DNA of 64,000 nucleotides, from assembly GCF_000022025.1 (NCBI RefSeq), contig NC_011886.1:1052096-1116095 (forward strand), read 5' to 3'. Each line of letters starts with the position of its first letter. The stretch's first letter is position 1. The translations under genes were made by a program, and so were the position numbers. The notes under the pieces are model-generated. The model worked only from the letters and a program-made list of their open reading frames with translations. It was not told the DNA's origin and made no database searches. Shown here in pieces: positions 1 through 8,592 of this stretch. The DNA comes from Pseudarthrobacter chlorophenolicus A6. Lineage in GTDB: Bacteria; Actinomycetota; Actinomycetes; Actinomycetales; Micrococcaceae.

Positions 1-2
1 AG

Positions 3-1088
3 AGCTTCGACCGGCTGGTGGCCGCGGGAGCTGTCCGCGCCCACGGGTGGCATGCGCAGTCCCTGGACCTTCGGGGCAGGTCGGCGGCGCTCAACCGGCT
101 GGATGTGGAAGGCGCCCTGTTCCTGGGCTGCACGTTCGACGAAGGGATGGAAAGCAAGCTCCGCGGCAGGGGTGCCCTGATCTTCCCGCGCCTGCAGGGG
201 GTCCCCTTCGATCCCTACCGTTCCGCCCTGTACTCACCCGCCGAACTGTACGAAGGGCTTGCCGGCGCTCCCTACGAGGAACTGCCGGATGCACGGATCT
301 ACCACTGGAGCATCCAGCCGGGCCGGGAACACCGGGTGGAATCCACCCTGGCGTCATCCCTGCACGACCATGCCATCGGCGATGCGCTGGACGAGGTACT
401 CCGGGCCGGCCCCTGGTCCGGGAAACGCATGGTGGGCGTCATGGGAGGGCACGCGGCGAAACGGGGGAGCGCGGACTACGCTGAGGCCGCGCGGCTGGGG
501 CGGCTGCTGGTCAGCGGCGGACATGCGGTGGCCACCGGCGGCGGGCCGGGCGCCATGGAAGCCGCCAACCTGGGCGCCTACCTTGGCGGGTACGACGACG
601 GCGGGCTGCAGGCCGCGCTCCGCCTCTTGGCTGCCGTCCCCGGCTTCCGCCCTTCCGTGTCCGCGTGGGCACGCGCCGCGGCAGCCGTCGTCGAACGCTA
701 TCCCGGCGGGACACCCTCGCTGGGCATTCCCACCTGGTTCTACGGGCATGAGCCGCCCAACTACTTTGCCACGCACATCGCCAAATACTTCGCCAACTCC
801 ATCCGCGAGGCTGTCCTTCTGGATGTCTGCCGGGGCGGCATCATCTTCCTCCCCGGCGCCGCCGGAACCGTCCAGGAAATCTTCCAGGACGCCTGCGAGA
901 ACTACTACGGCGCGCGGGAAAAGGTAACGCCCATGGTCCTGGTGGGCACGCAGTACTGGACCAGCGACTACCCCGCCTGGCCGCTGCTCCGGCAGCTTGC
1001 GGCGGGCCGCGCCATGGAGGACCGGATTTTCCTGGTGGATACCGTGGACCAGGCAGTGGCCGTGCTGCAGGACGGACGGGCGCTGTGA
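3..1088 (+). CDS. LOG-family Rossmann-fold nucleotide-binding protein (5' partial)
   Basis: The reading frame is open to the left edge of the window, so the true start lies upstream and the N-terminus is missing; about 361 residues are visible. The central region has a glycine-rich Rossmann loop (VMGGHAAKRG, then ATGGGPGAMEAAN), followed near the C-terminus by LPGAAGTVQEIFQDA. This corresponds to the PGGxGTxxE motif of the LOG/TIGR00725-like family, with the double glycine replaced by Ala-Ala but the Glu kept. Characterised family members hydrolyse nucleotide 5'-monophosphates to base and ribose 5-phosphate (cytokinin LOG enzymes, E. coli PpnN). The substrate here is not readable from sequence. 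The next gene is convergent, 31 bp away. Confidence 0.75.
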   Translation, partial: SFDRLVAAGAVRAHGWHAQSLDLRGRSAALNRLDVEGALFLGCTFDEGMESKLRGRGALIFPRLQGVPFDPYRSALYSPAELYEGLAGAPYEELPDARIYHWSIQPGREHRVESTLASSLHDHAIGDALDEVLRAGPWSGKRMVGVMGGHAAKRGSADYAEAARLGRLLVSGGHAVATGGGPGAMEAANLGAYLGGYDDGGLQAALRLLAAVPGFRPSVSAWARAAAAVVERYPGGTPSLGIPTWFYGHEPPNYFATHIAKYFANSIREAVLLDVCRGGIIFLPGAAGTVQEIFQDACENYYGAREKVTPMVLVGTQYWTSDYPAWPLLRQLAAGRAMEDRIFLVDTVDQAVAVLQDGRAL

Positions 1089-1119
1089 AGCCCCGGGCGG
1101 GGTCACTGCACGTACAGGC

Positions 1120-2061
1120 CTAGAGGTCCTTCCGGCACTGGGCCTTGCTGAGCTCATACAGGCCGTTGAGGTCCCCGTCCGCGAGGCTCCCGGAGGCGCC
1201 AACGGAACCGCCGATTTCCGGGTACATCAGCTGGGCGGGATCCGCCACATGGTCCAGCCCCATCACATGGCCCAGCTCGTGCAGGATGACCGCAGCGGCG
1301 TACAGCCTCCCGTCCGGCCGGCGCAGCTCTTCGGTGATCTGCGGGGCATCCAGGTCCAGGCTGCCGGTGACAAACGTCTTGGGACCGCCGTCGAAACTGA
1401 AGTGGGTGCTTCCGCCCGTGCCGATCACCTTGCCTGCGAGTTCCGGGGAAGCTTCCGGCGTGGTCCAGGCGATCAGCAGCGGCGCCCAGCGCTCGCCATA
1501 TGCTGCTGGCTGGTACGCGGCGCGCTGCGGTGAAGGCTGTTCGCCGGTGGTGCCGTCATAGACGAAGGTGATGCCGGTGGCGGCCGAAATGGTGCTGATC
1601 GCATCCGGGACGAGCCGGTCCGAACCGGCAGGGGCGAGCTGGTCATTCACCACGTAGTGGAGGGGGCGGCAGGGCGAGTAGCCCACCGGGGTGCCGTCGC
1701 CGTTGACCGCCAGGAAGCCGTAGGAGTCGCTGCCCACCGCCGGAACTTCCGGCTCGGCGAGCGGAGCGGATTCCTCCTCGTATCCCGGCGGGGGCGCGTC
1801 CGTGCTGGCCGCTGACGGTTCGCCGGCGGATCCGGAGAGGGGATCCTCCCGGCCTTCCTCGGGTTTCTCCTGAGAGAGCCCGGGGCCCTCGCCGTGACCC
1901 TCACCTGCGGAGAACAGCTGACTGATCCGCGGGTCGCCCAGGGCCAGGGCGCCTCCCAGTACCGCCGCGGTGCAGAGCGCGACAGCAAGCACGGCCCGGT
2001 AAGCCGGGCCGTGCTTGCGTTGGGGGCGGTTCCCGGCGTGCCGGGGCGGGAATTCCTCCAC
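1120..2061 (-). CDS. Secreted or membrane-anchored matrixin-like zinc metalloprotease
   Basis: The product has 313 residues. Residues ~22-42 form one hydrophobic segment (AVLAVALCTAAVLGGALALG) that can act as signal or anchor. A low-complexity acidic/proline linker runs to ~residue 110, then a catalytic domain carries HELGHVMGLDH near the C-terminus. That is the HExxHxxGxxH zinc site of metzincins, and the matrixin-type M10 fold is the best match. The domain begins with a segment found in actinobacterial matrixin-like proteins (WNPCRPLHYVVN-like; here YSPCRPLHYVVN). The start used is GTG at 2061, without a convincing ribosome binding site; a perfect hairpin covers the first codons (separate entry), so a later start is possible. 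It lies 27 bp downstream of the VIT gene on the same strand. Substrate unknown. Confidence 0.75.
   Translation of the reverse strand: MEEFPPRHAGNRPQRKHGPAYRAVLAVALCTAAVLGGALALGDPRISQLFSAGEGHGEGPGLSQEKPEEGREDPLSGSAGEPSAASTDAPPPGYEEESAPLAEPEVPAVGSDSYGFLAVNGDGTPVGYSPCRPLHYVVNDQLAPAGSDRLVPDAISTISAATGITFVYDGTTGEQPSPQRAAYQPAAYGERWAPLLIAWTTPEASPELAGKVIGTGGSTHFSFDGGPKTFVTGSLDLDAPQITEELRRPDGRLYAAAVILHELGHVMGLDHVADPAQLMYPEIGGSVGASGSLADGDLNGLYELSKAQCRKDL
1985..2018. other. Perfect 15-bp inverted repeat within the 5' coding region of the matrixin-like gene
   Basis: GCAAGCACGGCCCGG at 1985-1999 and its exact reverse complement at 2004-2018 are separated by TAAG. The element overlaps codons ~15-26 of the metalloprotease on the minus strand and lies ~70 bp past the stop of the upstream VIT gene. 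It has the shape of an intrinsic terminator but no T-run follows on either strand. It may terminate or attenuate transcription from the VIT gene, or limit translation initiation of the protease. Confidence 0.6.
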
Positions 2062-2088
2062 TAGGGGGCTTTCACGGGTGGGCCGCCG

Positions 2089-3279
2089 CTAGCCGACGAC
2101 GGTGCCGAAGACGAGCCCCAGCAGATAAGTGACGGCGGCCGCGCCCAGGCCGATGCCCAGCTGGCGCAGTCCCCGGGTGAGGGGTGACGTGCCGGACAGC
2201 AGGCCGACGATGCCGCCGGTTGCCAGCAATGCGACGCCCACCAGGGCGCCGGCAACCACCAGGGCTGAGACCCCGGTCAGGCCGAACAGGAACGGCAGGA
2301 TGGGGATGATGGCGCCGGAGGCGAAGAAGCAGAAGCTGGACAATGCGGCTCCCCAGGCGGTGCCCACGGCCTCGTGCTGGTCCTCCTCCTCCGGCAGCTC
2401 GGGCTGGAGGGACAGGCTGGGGTCGCAGTCGCAGGAGAGCAGGCCCGTGCGTTCGGCCACCCGGTGTTCGGCTGCTTCGTGGGACATGCCCCGGGCCAGG
2501 TACACCAGCAGGAGCTCGTTGTGCTCCAGGTCCAGCTTGGGTGCCGCGGCCAGCGTGACCTGCGTGGGCCGGGTGGCGGCCAGCAGTTCACGCTGGGACC
2601 TGACGGAGATGAACTCACCGGCGCCCATGGACATGGCGCCGGCCAGGAGGCCCGCGATGCCGCTGAGCAGCACCACGCTGCTGGCGACGCCGGAGGCCGC
2701 CATGCCCATTACGAGTGACAGGTTGCTGACCAGGCCGTCGTTGGCGCCGAACACCGCGGCGCGGAAAGTGCCGGCCAGGCGGTTGCGGCCCCGTGTTGCC
2801 AGCCCGCGGACCACTTCCTCATGGATCTGTTCATCCGCGGCCATGGCGTCCGTGGCGTTGGGATCCTTGGCATAGGGCGACCGTCCTTCGGCGCGCTGCG
2901 CCAGCGCGAGCACGAAGACGGATCCGAAGTGGCGGGCCAGGAATCCGAGCATCCGGCTGCGGGCCGAGGCGGGGCGCGGTTTCCCGGCGTGGTCGCCGAG
3001 CAATCCCAGCCAGTGGGCCTCATGGCGGCCTTCGGCTTCGGCAAGGGCCAGGAGGATTTCGCGCTCCTCGCCCTCACGGTTTTGGGCCAGGTCGCGGTAA
3101 ACGGCGGCTTCGGCCCGTTCGTCAGCAAGGTACTGGCGCCACCGCTTGAGGTCCGCGGATGACGGTGCGGGATGATGGCCCGTCTGGCCGGTTCGCGGGG
3201 CGGGCTCCGGGCTGGATGGGTGCGGGCTGGAATGGTGCGGCGCTGAATGGTTCGGCGTGGACTGGGCGTGCTGCGACAC
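2089..3279 (-). CDS. Ferritin-like/VIT1 family metal transporter
   Basis: The product has 396 residues. The start is GTG at 3279, preceded by AGGAG with 5-nt spacing; the longer frame reaching 3438 has no ribosome binding site. A His/Pro/Ser-rich tail (~45 residues) is followed by a rubrerythrin-type ferritin-like helical domain, seen in the E-A-x-Y and E-x-x-H pattern (DERAEAAVYRDLA, EAEGRHEAHW). The C-terminal ~220 residues form a VIT1/CCC1 membrane domain with about five helices and the typical FGANDGLVSNLSLVMG and MGAGEFISVRSQ segments. VIT1-family proteins move Fe(II) or Mn(II) out of the cytosol. The N-terminal ferritin-like fusion is the known bacterial variant (membrane-bound ferritin type). 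The metal is inferred from the family. Confidence 0.85.
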   Translation of the reverse strand: MSQHAQSTPNHSAPHHSSPHPSSPEPAPRTGQTGHHPAPSSADLKRWRQYLADERAEAAVYRDLAQNREGEEREILLALAEAEGRHEAHWLGLLGDHAGKPRPASARSRMLGFLARHFGSVFVLALAQRAEGRSPYAKDPNATDAMAADEQIHEEVVRGLATRGRNRLAGTFRAAVFGANDGLVSNLSLVMGMAASGVASSVVLLSGIAGLLAGAMSMGAGEFISVRSQRELLAATRPTQVTLAAAPKLDLEHNELLLVYLARGMSHEAAEHRVAERTGLLSCDCDPSLSLQPELPEEEDQHEAVGTAWGAALSSFCFFASGAIIPILPFLFGLTGVSALVVAGALVGVALLATGGIVGLLSGTSPLTRGLRQLGIGLGAAAVTYLLGLVFGTVVG

Positions 3280-3557
3280 GAAGACTCCTGGGCTGGTGGG
3301 GCATGATGTTCGGCCCCGTTGCAGAGCCAGCCTACTGCGAATTTCCGCGGTTTTTCGGCTGGCATTCCTCGCTTCCGGGTTTCGGTGCGCCTTAAAACGG
3401 CGTGGCTTTTGCGTTGCCCGGGAGGCTCTCAGCCGCACTGTCCACAGCCGGCCGATGGACTCTTGACCCTGCCCGGCCGCGGTGTTGTGATGAAAGAGCG
3501 GCGCGGCCAGGCCGCCATCAACATGAGCACGTCAGGCGAAGACACGGAGGTTGAATC

Positions 3558-3782
3558 ATGGGCACCACCGGACAGCACCCGGACATGCCGCACCTGGACG
3601 CCGTGGAGGCGGACCCCGCATACGACTACGCTGAGGACACACCGGTCGCGGGTGAGGACTGGGACGCCGAGGACGAATTCCTGGACCAGGAGGAGCCGGT
3701 GGTCCATGCGGCCCCGGTAGTGGTCGACGCCGAGGACCGTGTGGTCCCGCTCGATCCGGACGAGGTCCGTGACGGCGACTAA
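3558..3782 (+). CDS. Small acidic hypothetical protein
   Basis: The product has 74 residues and is very acidic (about one third Asp plus Glu), with no hydrophobic segment and no recognised catalytic motif. The ATG is preceded by GGAGG ~8 nt upstream, the codon positions are GC-rich as expected, and a terminator-like hairpin follows 25 bp after the stop, which supports a real gene. Proteins of this kind with AYDYAEDTPVAGEDWDAE-like composition are widespread small unknowns in Arthrobacter relatives. No function is assigned. Confidence 0.6.
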   Translation: MGTTGQHPDMPHLDAVEADPAYDYAEDTPVAGEDWDAEDEFLDQEEPVVHAAPVVVDAEDRVVPLDPDEVRDGD

Positions 3783-3806
3783 GCCGCCCCACGGGGAGTA
3801 GGACGG

Positions 3807-3857
3807 ACGACGACGGCGCCTCCTCCCGCTGTCTGCGAAAGGAGACGCCGCCGTCGT
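3807..3857 (+). terminator. Probable terminator after the small acidic gene
   Basis: A long interrupted inverted repeat pairs ACGACGACGGCGCCTCC at 3807-3823 with GGAGACGCCGCCGTCGT at 3841-3857, with one mismatch region and a 17-nt loop. There is no T-run. It lies between convergent genes. Confidence 0.55.
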
Positions 3858-3880
3858 GCGTTGCCAGTATTCAGAGCGTT

Positions 3881-3904
3881 CGGGGAAACCTTTCGGTTTC
3901 TCCG
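3881..3904. terminator. Small hairpin between convergent genes
   Basis: CGGGGAAACC, loop TTTC, GGTTTCTCCG forms a near-perfect hairpin just 7 bp from the stop of the minus-strand symporter gene. It could end that transcript (reading leftwards) or serve both directions. Confidence 0.45.
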
Positions 3905-3910
3905 GGCCGG

Positions 3911-5437
3911 TCAGTTGGCGGCGATCCGCTCGGCGGACTCTTCCTGGGAGTCCTGCCCTGCCACGCGCCGCTGCCAGTTGCGCATGACGTGCGGCGCGGT
4001 GGGGCGGGTGAACAGCGAGACAGCGATGAACACCGCCGCGGAGCTGATCAGGCCGTAGTAGATCGGCTCGTTGGCGAACACGCCTGCCAGCGGTTCTTCA
4101 GCGTTGATCTCCAGGACGATCATGGTGCCCAGAGTCACCACGGACCCGACTGCCATGGAGGCTGCTGCCGCAATGCCGGTGCCGCGCTTCCAGATGAGCC
4201 CGCCGAGGATGGCCACGAGGAGGCCGCCCACCAGGATGTCGTAGGCGATGGTGAGTGCAGCCACCACGTCCTTGGTGACGATGGCGATCAGGATGGCCAC
4301 GATGCCCAGGCCCAGGACCCACAGGCGGTTGGCCTTGACGTCGTGCTCGGGGTTGTCCGAATCGTCAGTGTTGATGGTTTTGCCGAACCAGCCGGCAACG
4401 AACGGCAGAACGTCGGCGCGGGCCACGGTGGCAGCAGCGATGAGGGCGCCGGACGCGGTGGACATCATGGCCGCAACAGCTGCCGCCAGGACCAGGCCGC
4501 CGATGCCGATGGGGAGCAGGTTCTGGGCCACCTCGGCGTAGACAACGTCCTTGCCTTCGGTGGCGACGTCGATGCTGGGCAGGGCCACGCGTGCACCGAG
4601 GCCGATGAGGGCGCCGGCAGCGCCGTAAAGGATGCAGTAGATGCCGGCGGTGGCGCCGCCCCAGCGGGCTACCCGCGGAGTCTTTGCGGTGAACACGCGC
4701 TGCCAGATGTCCTGGCCGATCAGCAGGCCCAGGGTGTAGACCACGAAGTAGGTGATGATGGTTTCGACGCCGATGCCGTCGATCTGGAAGAAGCTTTCTT
4801 CCACGCGGCTGCGGATGCCGTCCAGGCCGCCCGCGGCGTTCAGCGTAAAGGGCAGCATGAGGAAGAAGATGCCCACGGTCTTGATCACGAACTGGACCTG
4901 GTCCGCCAGGGTGATGGACCACATGCCGCCGATGGTGGAGTACACCAGGACGATCGCGCCGCCCACAGCTATGGCCACTGCCCGGTCCCAACCGAAAAGC
5001 ACCACGAAGATGGTGGCGTAGGCGCCGGTGGACGTGGCGCACAGCATCAGAGTGTAGGCGAGCATGATGATGCCGGAGGTGCGGGTGGCCTGGCTGCCAT
5101 AGCGCAGGGACAGCATCTGGGAGACGGTGTAGATCTTCAGCTTCTGGATGGTGCCTGCGAAGGCGAGGCTGAGGAGCAGGACACCGGCGCCGATGGCGAC
5201 CACCAGCCACATGCCGGAGATGCCGAACTTGTAGCCCAGGCCAACGCCGCCCACCGTGGAGGCGCCGCCCAGGACGACGGCGGCCATGGTGCCGGTGTAG
5301 AGGAAGGGGCCCAGGCGGCGGCCGGCCACCAAGAAGTCGCTGTTGTTGCGGGTGCGGGACTTGCCCCACCAGCCGAACGCCAGCATTGCGACGAGGTACA
5401 CCACCACGATGGCGATGTTGATGACACTTGCATCCAT
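3911..5437 (-). CDS. Sodium:solute symporter (SSS) family permease
   Basis: The product has 508 residues with about 13 hydrophobic segments. The start is ATG at 5437, preceded by AAGGAA 6 nt upstream; the 36-residue upstream extension is soluble and lacks a ribosome binding site. Family signatures include GWWGKSRTRNNSDFLVAGRRLG near the N-terminus, the GGASTVGGVGLGYKFGISGMW segment, and the mid-protein MSTASGALIAAATV segment typical of SSS permeases. It should import a small solute with Na+. The gene is divergent from the XRE-cupin regulator at 5698 and lies in a region with an agmatinase-family enzyme and a TPP enzyme, so a guanidino compound or amino acid is a plausible substrate (inference). 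A palindrome in the promoter region may control it. Confidence 0.85.
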   Translation of the reverse strand: MDASVINIAIVVVYLVAMLAFGWWGKSRTRNNSDFLVAGRRLGPFLYTGTMAAVVLGGASTVGGVGLGYKFGISGMWLVVAIGAGVLLLSLAFAGTIQKLKIYTVSQMLSLRYGSQATRTSGIIMLAYTLMLCATSTGAYATIFVVLFGWDRAVAIAVGGAIVLVYSTIGGMWSITLADQVQFVIKTVGIFFLMLPFTLNAAGGLDGIRSRVEESFFQIDGIGVETIITYFVVYTLGLLIGQDIWQRVFTAKTPRVARWGGATAGIYCILYGAAGALIGLGARVALPSIDVATEGKDVVYAEVAQNLLPIGIGGLVLAAAVAAMMSTASGALIAAATVARADVLPFVAGWFGKTINTDDSDNPEHDVKANRLWVLGLGIVAILIAIVTKDVVAALTIAYDILVGGLLVAILGGLIWKRGTGIAAAASMAVGSVVTLGTMIVLEINAEEPLAGVFANEPIYYGLISSAAVFIAVSLFTRPTAPHVMRNWQRRVAGQDSQEESAERIAAN

Positions 5438-5530
5438 GTTGGGTTCCTTGGAGCTGATTGGCAGCCGACGCGCCCGGCGGGGATCCGGACTGAACTGCGG
5501 AAGATGGAAAAGGGAGGAAACTCCCGATAA

Positions 5531-5545
5531 TTGCCTTATAGGCAA
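5531..5545. promoter_or_regulatory. Candidate operator between symporter and XRE-cupin regulator
   Basis: TTGCCT, TAT, AGGCAA is a perfect 6-3-6 inverted repeat in the 260-bp divergent intergenic region, 93 bp upstream of the symporter start. On the minus strand the centre reads TATAAG, which could be part of a -10 element, so binding here would block symporter transcription. Assignment to the adjacent XRE-cupin regulator is by position only. Confidence 0.45.
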
Positions 5546-5697
5546 CAGGTGTTTCCAAAGATTAGGCTGTGACCGCCGTAACAGTCAAGGGGAAGTTCGT
5601 GATCCGGGCCCGCGCGCCATGGAGGCGTCACACATGGTGGCGGCCATTAGTATTGCTGCAGAGCGGGGCCGGACTGCCGGCTATGAAAGGTTCTTAG

Positions 5698-6273
5698 ATG
5701 AAGGCACTGCCAGTTGAGCCCAGCAATGTACCGGTTGCCATCGGCTCCCGGATTCGCGCGGCGCGGCAGTCCCAGCGGCTCACCATCGAGCAGGTGGCGG
5801 ACGCCACCGGGCTGACCAAGGGCTTCCTGAGCAGGGTGGAGCGTGACCTCACCTCGCCCTCTGTTGCTTCGCTGGTGACGCTGTGCCAGGTCCTGTCCAT
5901 TTCCATCGGTGACCTCTTTGTGGCGCCGGAGACCCATCTGACCAAGCGCAATGAAGGACCGCGGATCTCCCTCGGCGGGCAGGGGATTGTGGAACGCCTG
6001 CTGACGGCACGGTCCGAGCGGCGCATCCAGATCATCCAGGCGGTCATCGAGCCGCACGGCCGTGGCGAGTCCGAGCTCTACGCCGTGGACTGCGACGTCG
6101 ACGTCCTGCACGTCACCAAGGGCAGCATCAGGCTGATCCTCACCAACGAGGAATACGACCTCAATGCGGGGGATACCGTCACCTTCCCCGGCCGTGAACC
6201 GCACACCTGGATCAACCCCACAGACAAGCCGGTGGAAGTGCTCTGGGTCCTGGTGCCCGCCGCCAGCCGGTAG
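5698..6273 (+). CDS. XRE-family transcriptional regulator with cupin sensor domain
   Basis: The product has 191 residues. Residues ~13-70 form an XRE helix-turn-helix (GSRIRAARQSQRLTIEQVAD, then GLTKGFLSRVERDLTSPSVA), and residues ~115-185 a cupin_2 barrel with the PGREPHTWINP turn near the end. Such HTH-cupin proteins usually repress adjacent uptake and catabolic genes and sense the substrate or a metal through the cupin. It is transcribed divergently from the SSS permease at 3911-5437 and lies upstream of the agmatinase/TPP genes, so it is the likely regulator of this locus. No strong Shine-Dalgarno is visible (AAAGG ~9 nt upstream of the ATG). Confidence 0.85.
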   Translation: MKALPVEPSNVPVAIGSRIRAARQSQRLTIEQVADATGLTKGFLSRVERDLTSPSVASLVTLCQVLSISIGDLFVAPETHLTKRNEGPRISLGGQGIVERLLTARSERRIQIIQAVIEPHGRGESELYAVDCDVDVLHVTKGSIRLILTNEEYDLNAGDTVTFPGREPHTWINPTDKPVEVLWVLVPAASR

Positions 6274-6404
6274 ATCCCTCCCTTCCTGGCTGTGTCCCTT
6301 CCTGCCCGGTTACTGTTCTCTATCCCCGGCGCGAGTCCCCAGTTTCCGCAGGGCGGGTTGAAGCGGAGCGCCAAGGGGTGGCGGTAACTGGGCTGGAACG
6401 CACA

Positions 6405-7232
6405 CTACCTGCGCCGGAACCGCTGTCCGGCCAGGACTGACCTGATTTCTTCCACGACCTGACCCGGGTTGAACCAGATGTGTTCGGGCATGTAGCGAAG
6501 GACGGCATAACCGTGGACGGCGGACAGGTTGTTGCGGGTCCTGTCCCGGAGCATGTCCTCCCGTTTCGAGTGGAAAGCGAACCCGTCAATCTCCACGATC
6601 AGGAATCCGCCCAGCAGGAAATCCACCCGGCCTATCCCGGGCAGGAAGACCTGGGCGTCGTAGGTGATTCCGTGTGTCCGGAACAAGTGTTGGGCATCAA
6701 CTTCCACAATCGACTCTGCGCGGAGATCGAGTTCTCTCAAGATTCTGCGTGCGGGGCCGGAGCGGTCGGCCTGGAGCCGGGAGGCCAGCAGTTCGCGCGG
6801 GACGCCATGCAACCTGATGGCCGACGTCGCGATTGCCGTTGAGGCCGGCGGCGCCAGGCAGCCCAAAGCGTGCAGCGCCACATCCTCCACGGCGGCCACG
6901 GGCAGCGAAGGGTGTCCCGGGAACCTCACGGTGCGGTGCCGGATGAAGCCGTTGCCGTGACCGTGGCGGCAGGCCAGATGCGGCTGCTCGGGCGGTGAAC
7001 GGAGCCAGAGTCCGTTGAGGCCGGCGGCGCTGGCGCAGCTCAGCCTGCCGTTATGCAGGATCGCGGCAAGGAATGCTTTATCGCAATCGGGCAGGACGAA
7101 AACGCCGCGCCGGGGTTGGCTGGCGCCCGGCCCCGCGAGCCGTTGGAGGTCCCGTGGCGTGAAGCCCGCCCCAAGGAGTTGACCTGAGCGGGTTACGCCG
7201 CCTGACTGTCGAAGGTGTTCGAGGATGTCCAT
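6405..7232 (-). CDS. DUF559 (Vsr/PD-(D/E)xK-like) domain protein
   Basis: The product has 275 residues. The first ~60 residues resemble the AbiEi-like winged helix found at the N-terminus of many actinobacterial DUF559 proteins (QLLGAGFTPRDLQRL, RRGVFVLP). The C-terminal ~100 residues are a DUF559 domain with GIGRVDFLLGGFLIVEIDGF, which holds the D...E-x-D pattern of the PD-(D/E)xK nuclease-like fold, followed by a basic stretch and the closing LRYMPEHIWFNPGQVVEEI. These proteins are common as single genes in Arthrobacter and their biological role is unknown. It interrupts the otherwise related regulator/agmatinase neighbourhood and is on the opposite strand. Confidence 0.8.
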   Translation of the reverse strand: MDILEHLRQSGGVTRSGQLLGAGFTPRDLQRLAGPGASQPRRGVFVLPDCDKAFLAAILHNGRLSCASAAGLNGLWLRSPPEQPHLACRHGHGNGFIRHRTVRFPGHPSLPVAAVEDVALHALGCLAPPASTAIATSAIRLHGVPRELLASRLQADRSGPARRILRELDLRAESIVEVDAQHLFRTHGITYDAQVFLPGIGRVDFLLGGFLIVEIDGFAFHSKREDMLRDRTRNNLSAVHGYAVLRYMPEHIWFNPGQVVEEIRSVLAGQRFRRR

Positions 7233-7521
7233 GAGCCCATTGGATGGTGTGCGCAGGGAGCGCGGAACCCGCTTTTGGGCGTATGTGGGCAGTCGCGGAC
7301 CCGGGTGTCAGTGCCTTCCCTCCCAGTTACTTGCGCTGCGTTAGCTGTGAGGTGCCGGGATTGCGCGGTTCGCGGGTGGGGATGTGTCCCTAGTGTCGGC
7401 GGCAGCTGGGCAGGACCGCACGGCCCCCACGCCGAGAAGGTAAACACTTGGTGCGCATTGGAAAACCGCGGTGTATGATGACAGTCACACCAGCCCCTCA
7501 CTCTTCGAAGGAGAAACCCGC

Positions 7522-8586
7522 ATGGAAGAGCTGCGCATCGAAGCCAACGGCAACCTTGGACCCATCGACTCATCCCGGATTCCGCGTTACGCCGGAGCGG
7601 CCACGTTTGCGCGCCTTCCGCGGCTGGACCAGGTGGCCAAGGCAGACGTCACGGTGGTGGGCGTGCCCTTCGACTCAGGCGTCTCCTACCGGCCGGGTGC
7701 CAGGTTCGGGGCCAACCATGTCCGGGAAGCCAGCCGCCTGCTCCGCCCGTACAACCCGGCCTGGGACGTCAGCCCGTTCGAAAACATCCAGGTGGCCGAC
7801 GCCGGGGACATGGCCGTCAACCCCTTCAATATCAATGAGGCCATCGAAACCATCCAGCAGAACGCCCTTGACCTCACCTCCGGCGGCAGCAAGCTGGTGA
7901 CGCTCGGCGGCGACCACACCATCGCGCTGCCACTGCTTCGCGCCGCCGCCGAACGCGCCGGCGGCCCGATCGCCATGCTGCACTTCGACGCGCACCTGGA
8001 CACCTGGGACACCTACTTCGGCGCTGAATACACCCACGGAACTCCGTTCCGCCGTGCCGTCGAGGAAGGCATCCTCGACACCGAGGCCATCAGCCACATC
8101 GGCACCCGCGGCCCGCTGTACGGTAAGAAGGACCTCGACGACGACCACCGCTTCGGTTTCGGCATCGTCACCTCGGCGGATGTCTACTACCAGGGCGTCC
8201 TGGAGACCGTGGCCAAGGTCCGTGACCGGATCGGCAACCGCCCCCTCTACATCTCGGTAGACATCGACGTCCTCGACCCGGCGCACGCACCCGGCACCGG
8301 AACCCCGGAAGCAGGCGGCATCACCAGCCGCGAACTCCTGGAAATCATCAGGGGCTTCCGCGGCATGAACCTGGTAGGCGCCGACGTCGTGGAGGTTGCC
8401 CCGGCCTACGACCACGCAGAAATCACCGGCGTCGCCGGAAGCCATGTGGCCTATGAGCTGGTGACGCTGATGGCGGACAGCGCCGTCCCGGGCGACCGCT
8501 TCGGTGCCCCGACCGGCTACGCCGCCCAGGCCCTCGGGCAGGAAGTCCGCCGGCCGGCAGGGTTCGCAGCAGCGGGCAAGGAGTAG
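7522..8586 (+). CDS. Agmatinase/ureohydrolase family enzyme (guanidino-compound hydrolase)
   Basis: The product has 354 residues. The start is ATG 7522, with AAGGAG 8 nt upstream; an earlier in-frame ATG at 7471 lacks a site. All binuclear Mn ligands of the arginase superfamily are present: [19 protein letters not shown] and [16 protein letters not shown]. The enzyme should release urea from a guanidino substrate. Family members include agmatinase, guanidinobutyrase and guanidinopropionase, and sequence alone does not separate them. It is followed 6 bp later by a TPP-dependent enzyme, which makes a 2-ketoarginine/4-guanidinobutyrate type route plausible (inference). The 288-bp gap upstream shows a TATGAT -10-like box at 7474-7479 but no clear -35 and no other gene. 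Confidence 0.85.
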   Translation: MEELRIEANGNLGPIDSSRIPRYAGAATFARLPRLDQVAKADVTVVGVPFDSGVSYRPGARFGANHVREASRLLRPYNPAWDVSPFENIQVADAGDMAVNPFNINEAIETIQQNALDLTSGGSKLVTLGGDHTIALPLLRAAAERAGGPIAMLHFDAHLDTWDTYFGAEYTHGTPFRRAVEEGILDTEAISHIGTRGPLYGKKDLDDDHRFGFGIVTSADVYYQGVLETVAKVRDRIGNRPLYISVDIDVLDPAHAPGTGTPEAGGITSRELLEIIRGFRGMNLVGADVVEVAPAYDHAEITGVAGSHVAYELVTLMADSAVPGDRFGAPTGYAAQALGQEVRRPAGFAAAGKE

Positions 8587-8592
8587 GCGGCC

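Noticed and set aside
2478..2880. Additional plus-strand frames over the VIT gene
   Set aside because: No start site or conserved motif; the VIT frame on the minus strand explains the region.
3989..5530. Long plus-strand open frame opposite the symporter
   Set aside because: It is the antisense shadow of the symporter codons, has His/Gly/Asp-rich low-complexity translation, and lacks a ribosome binding site.
6405..7232. DUF559/AbiEi-like protein as half of a toxin-antitoxin pair
   Set aside because: No AbiEii-type nucleotidyltransferase toxin lies next to it; the AbiEi-like winged helix is a common N-terminus of solitary DUF559 proteins.
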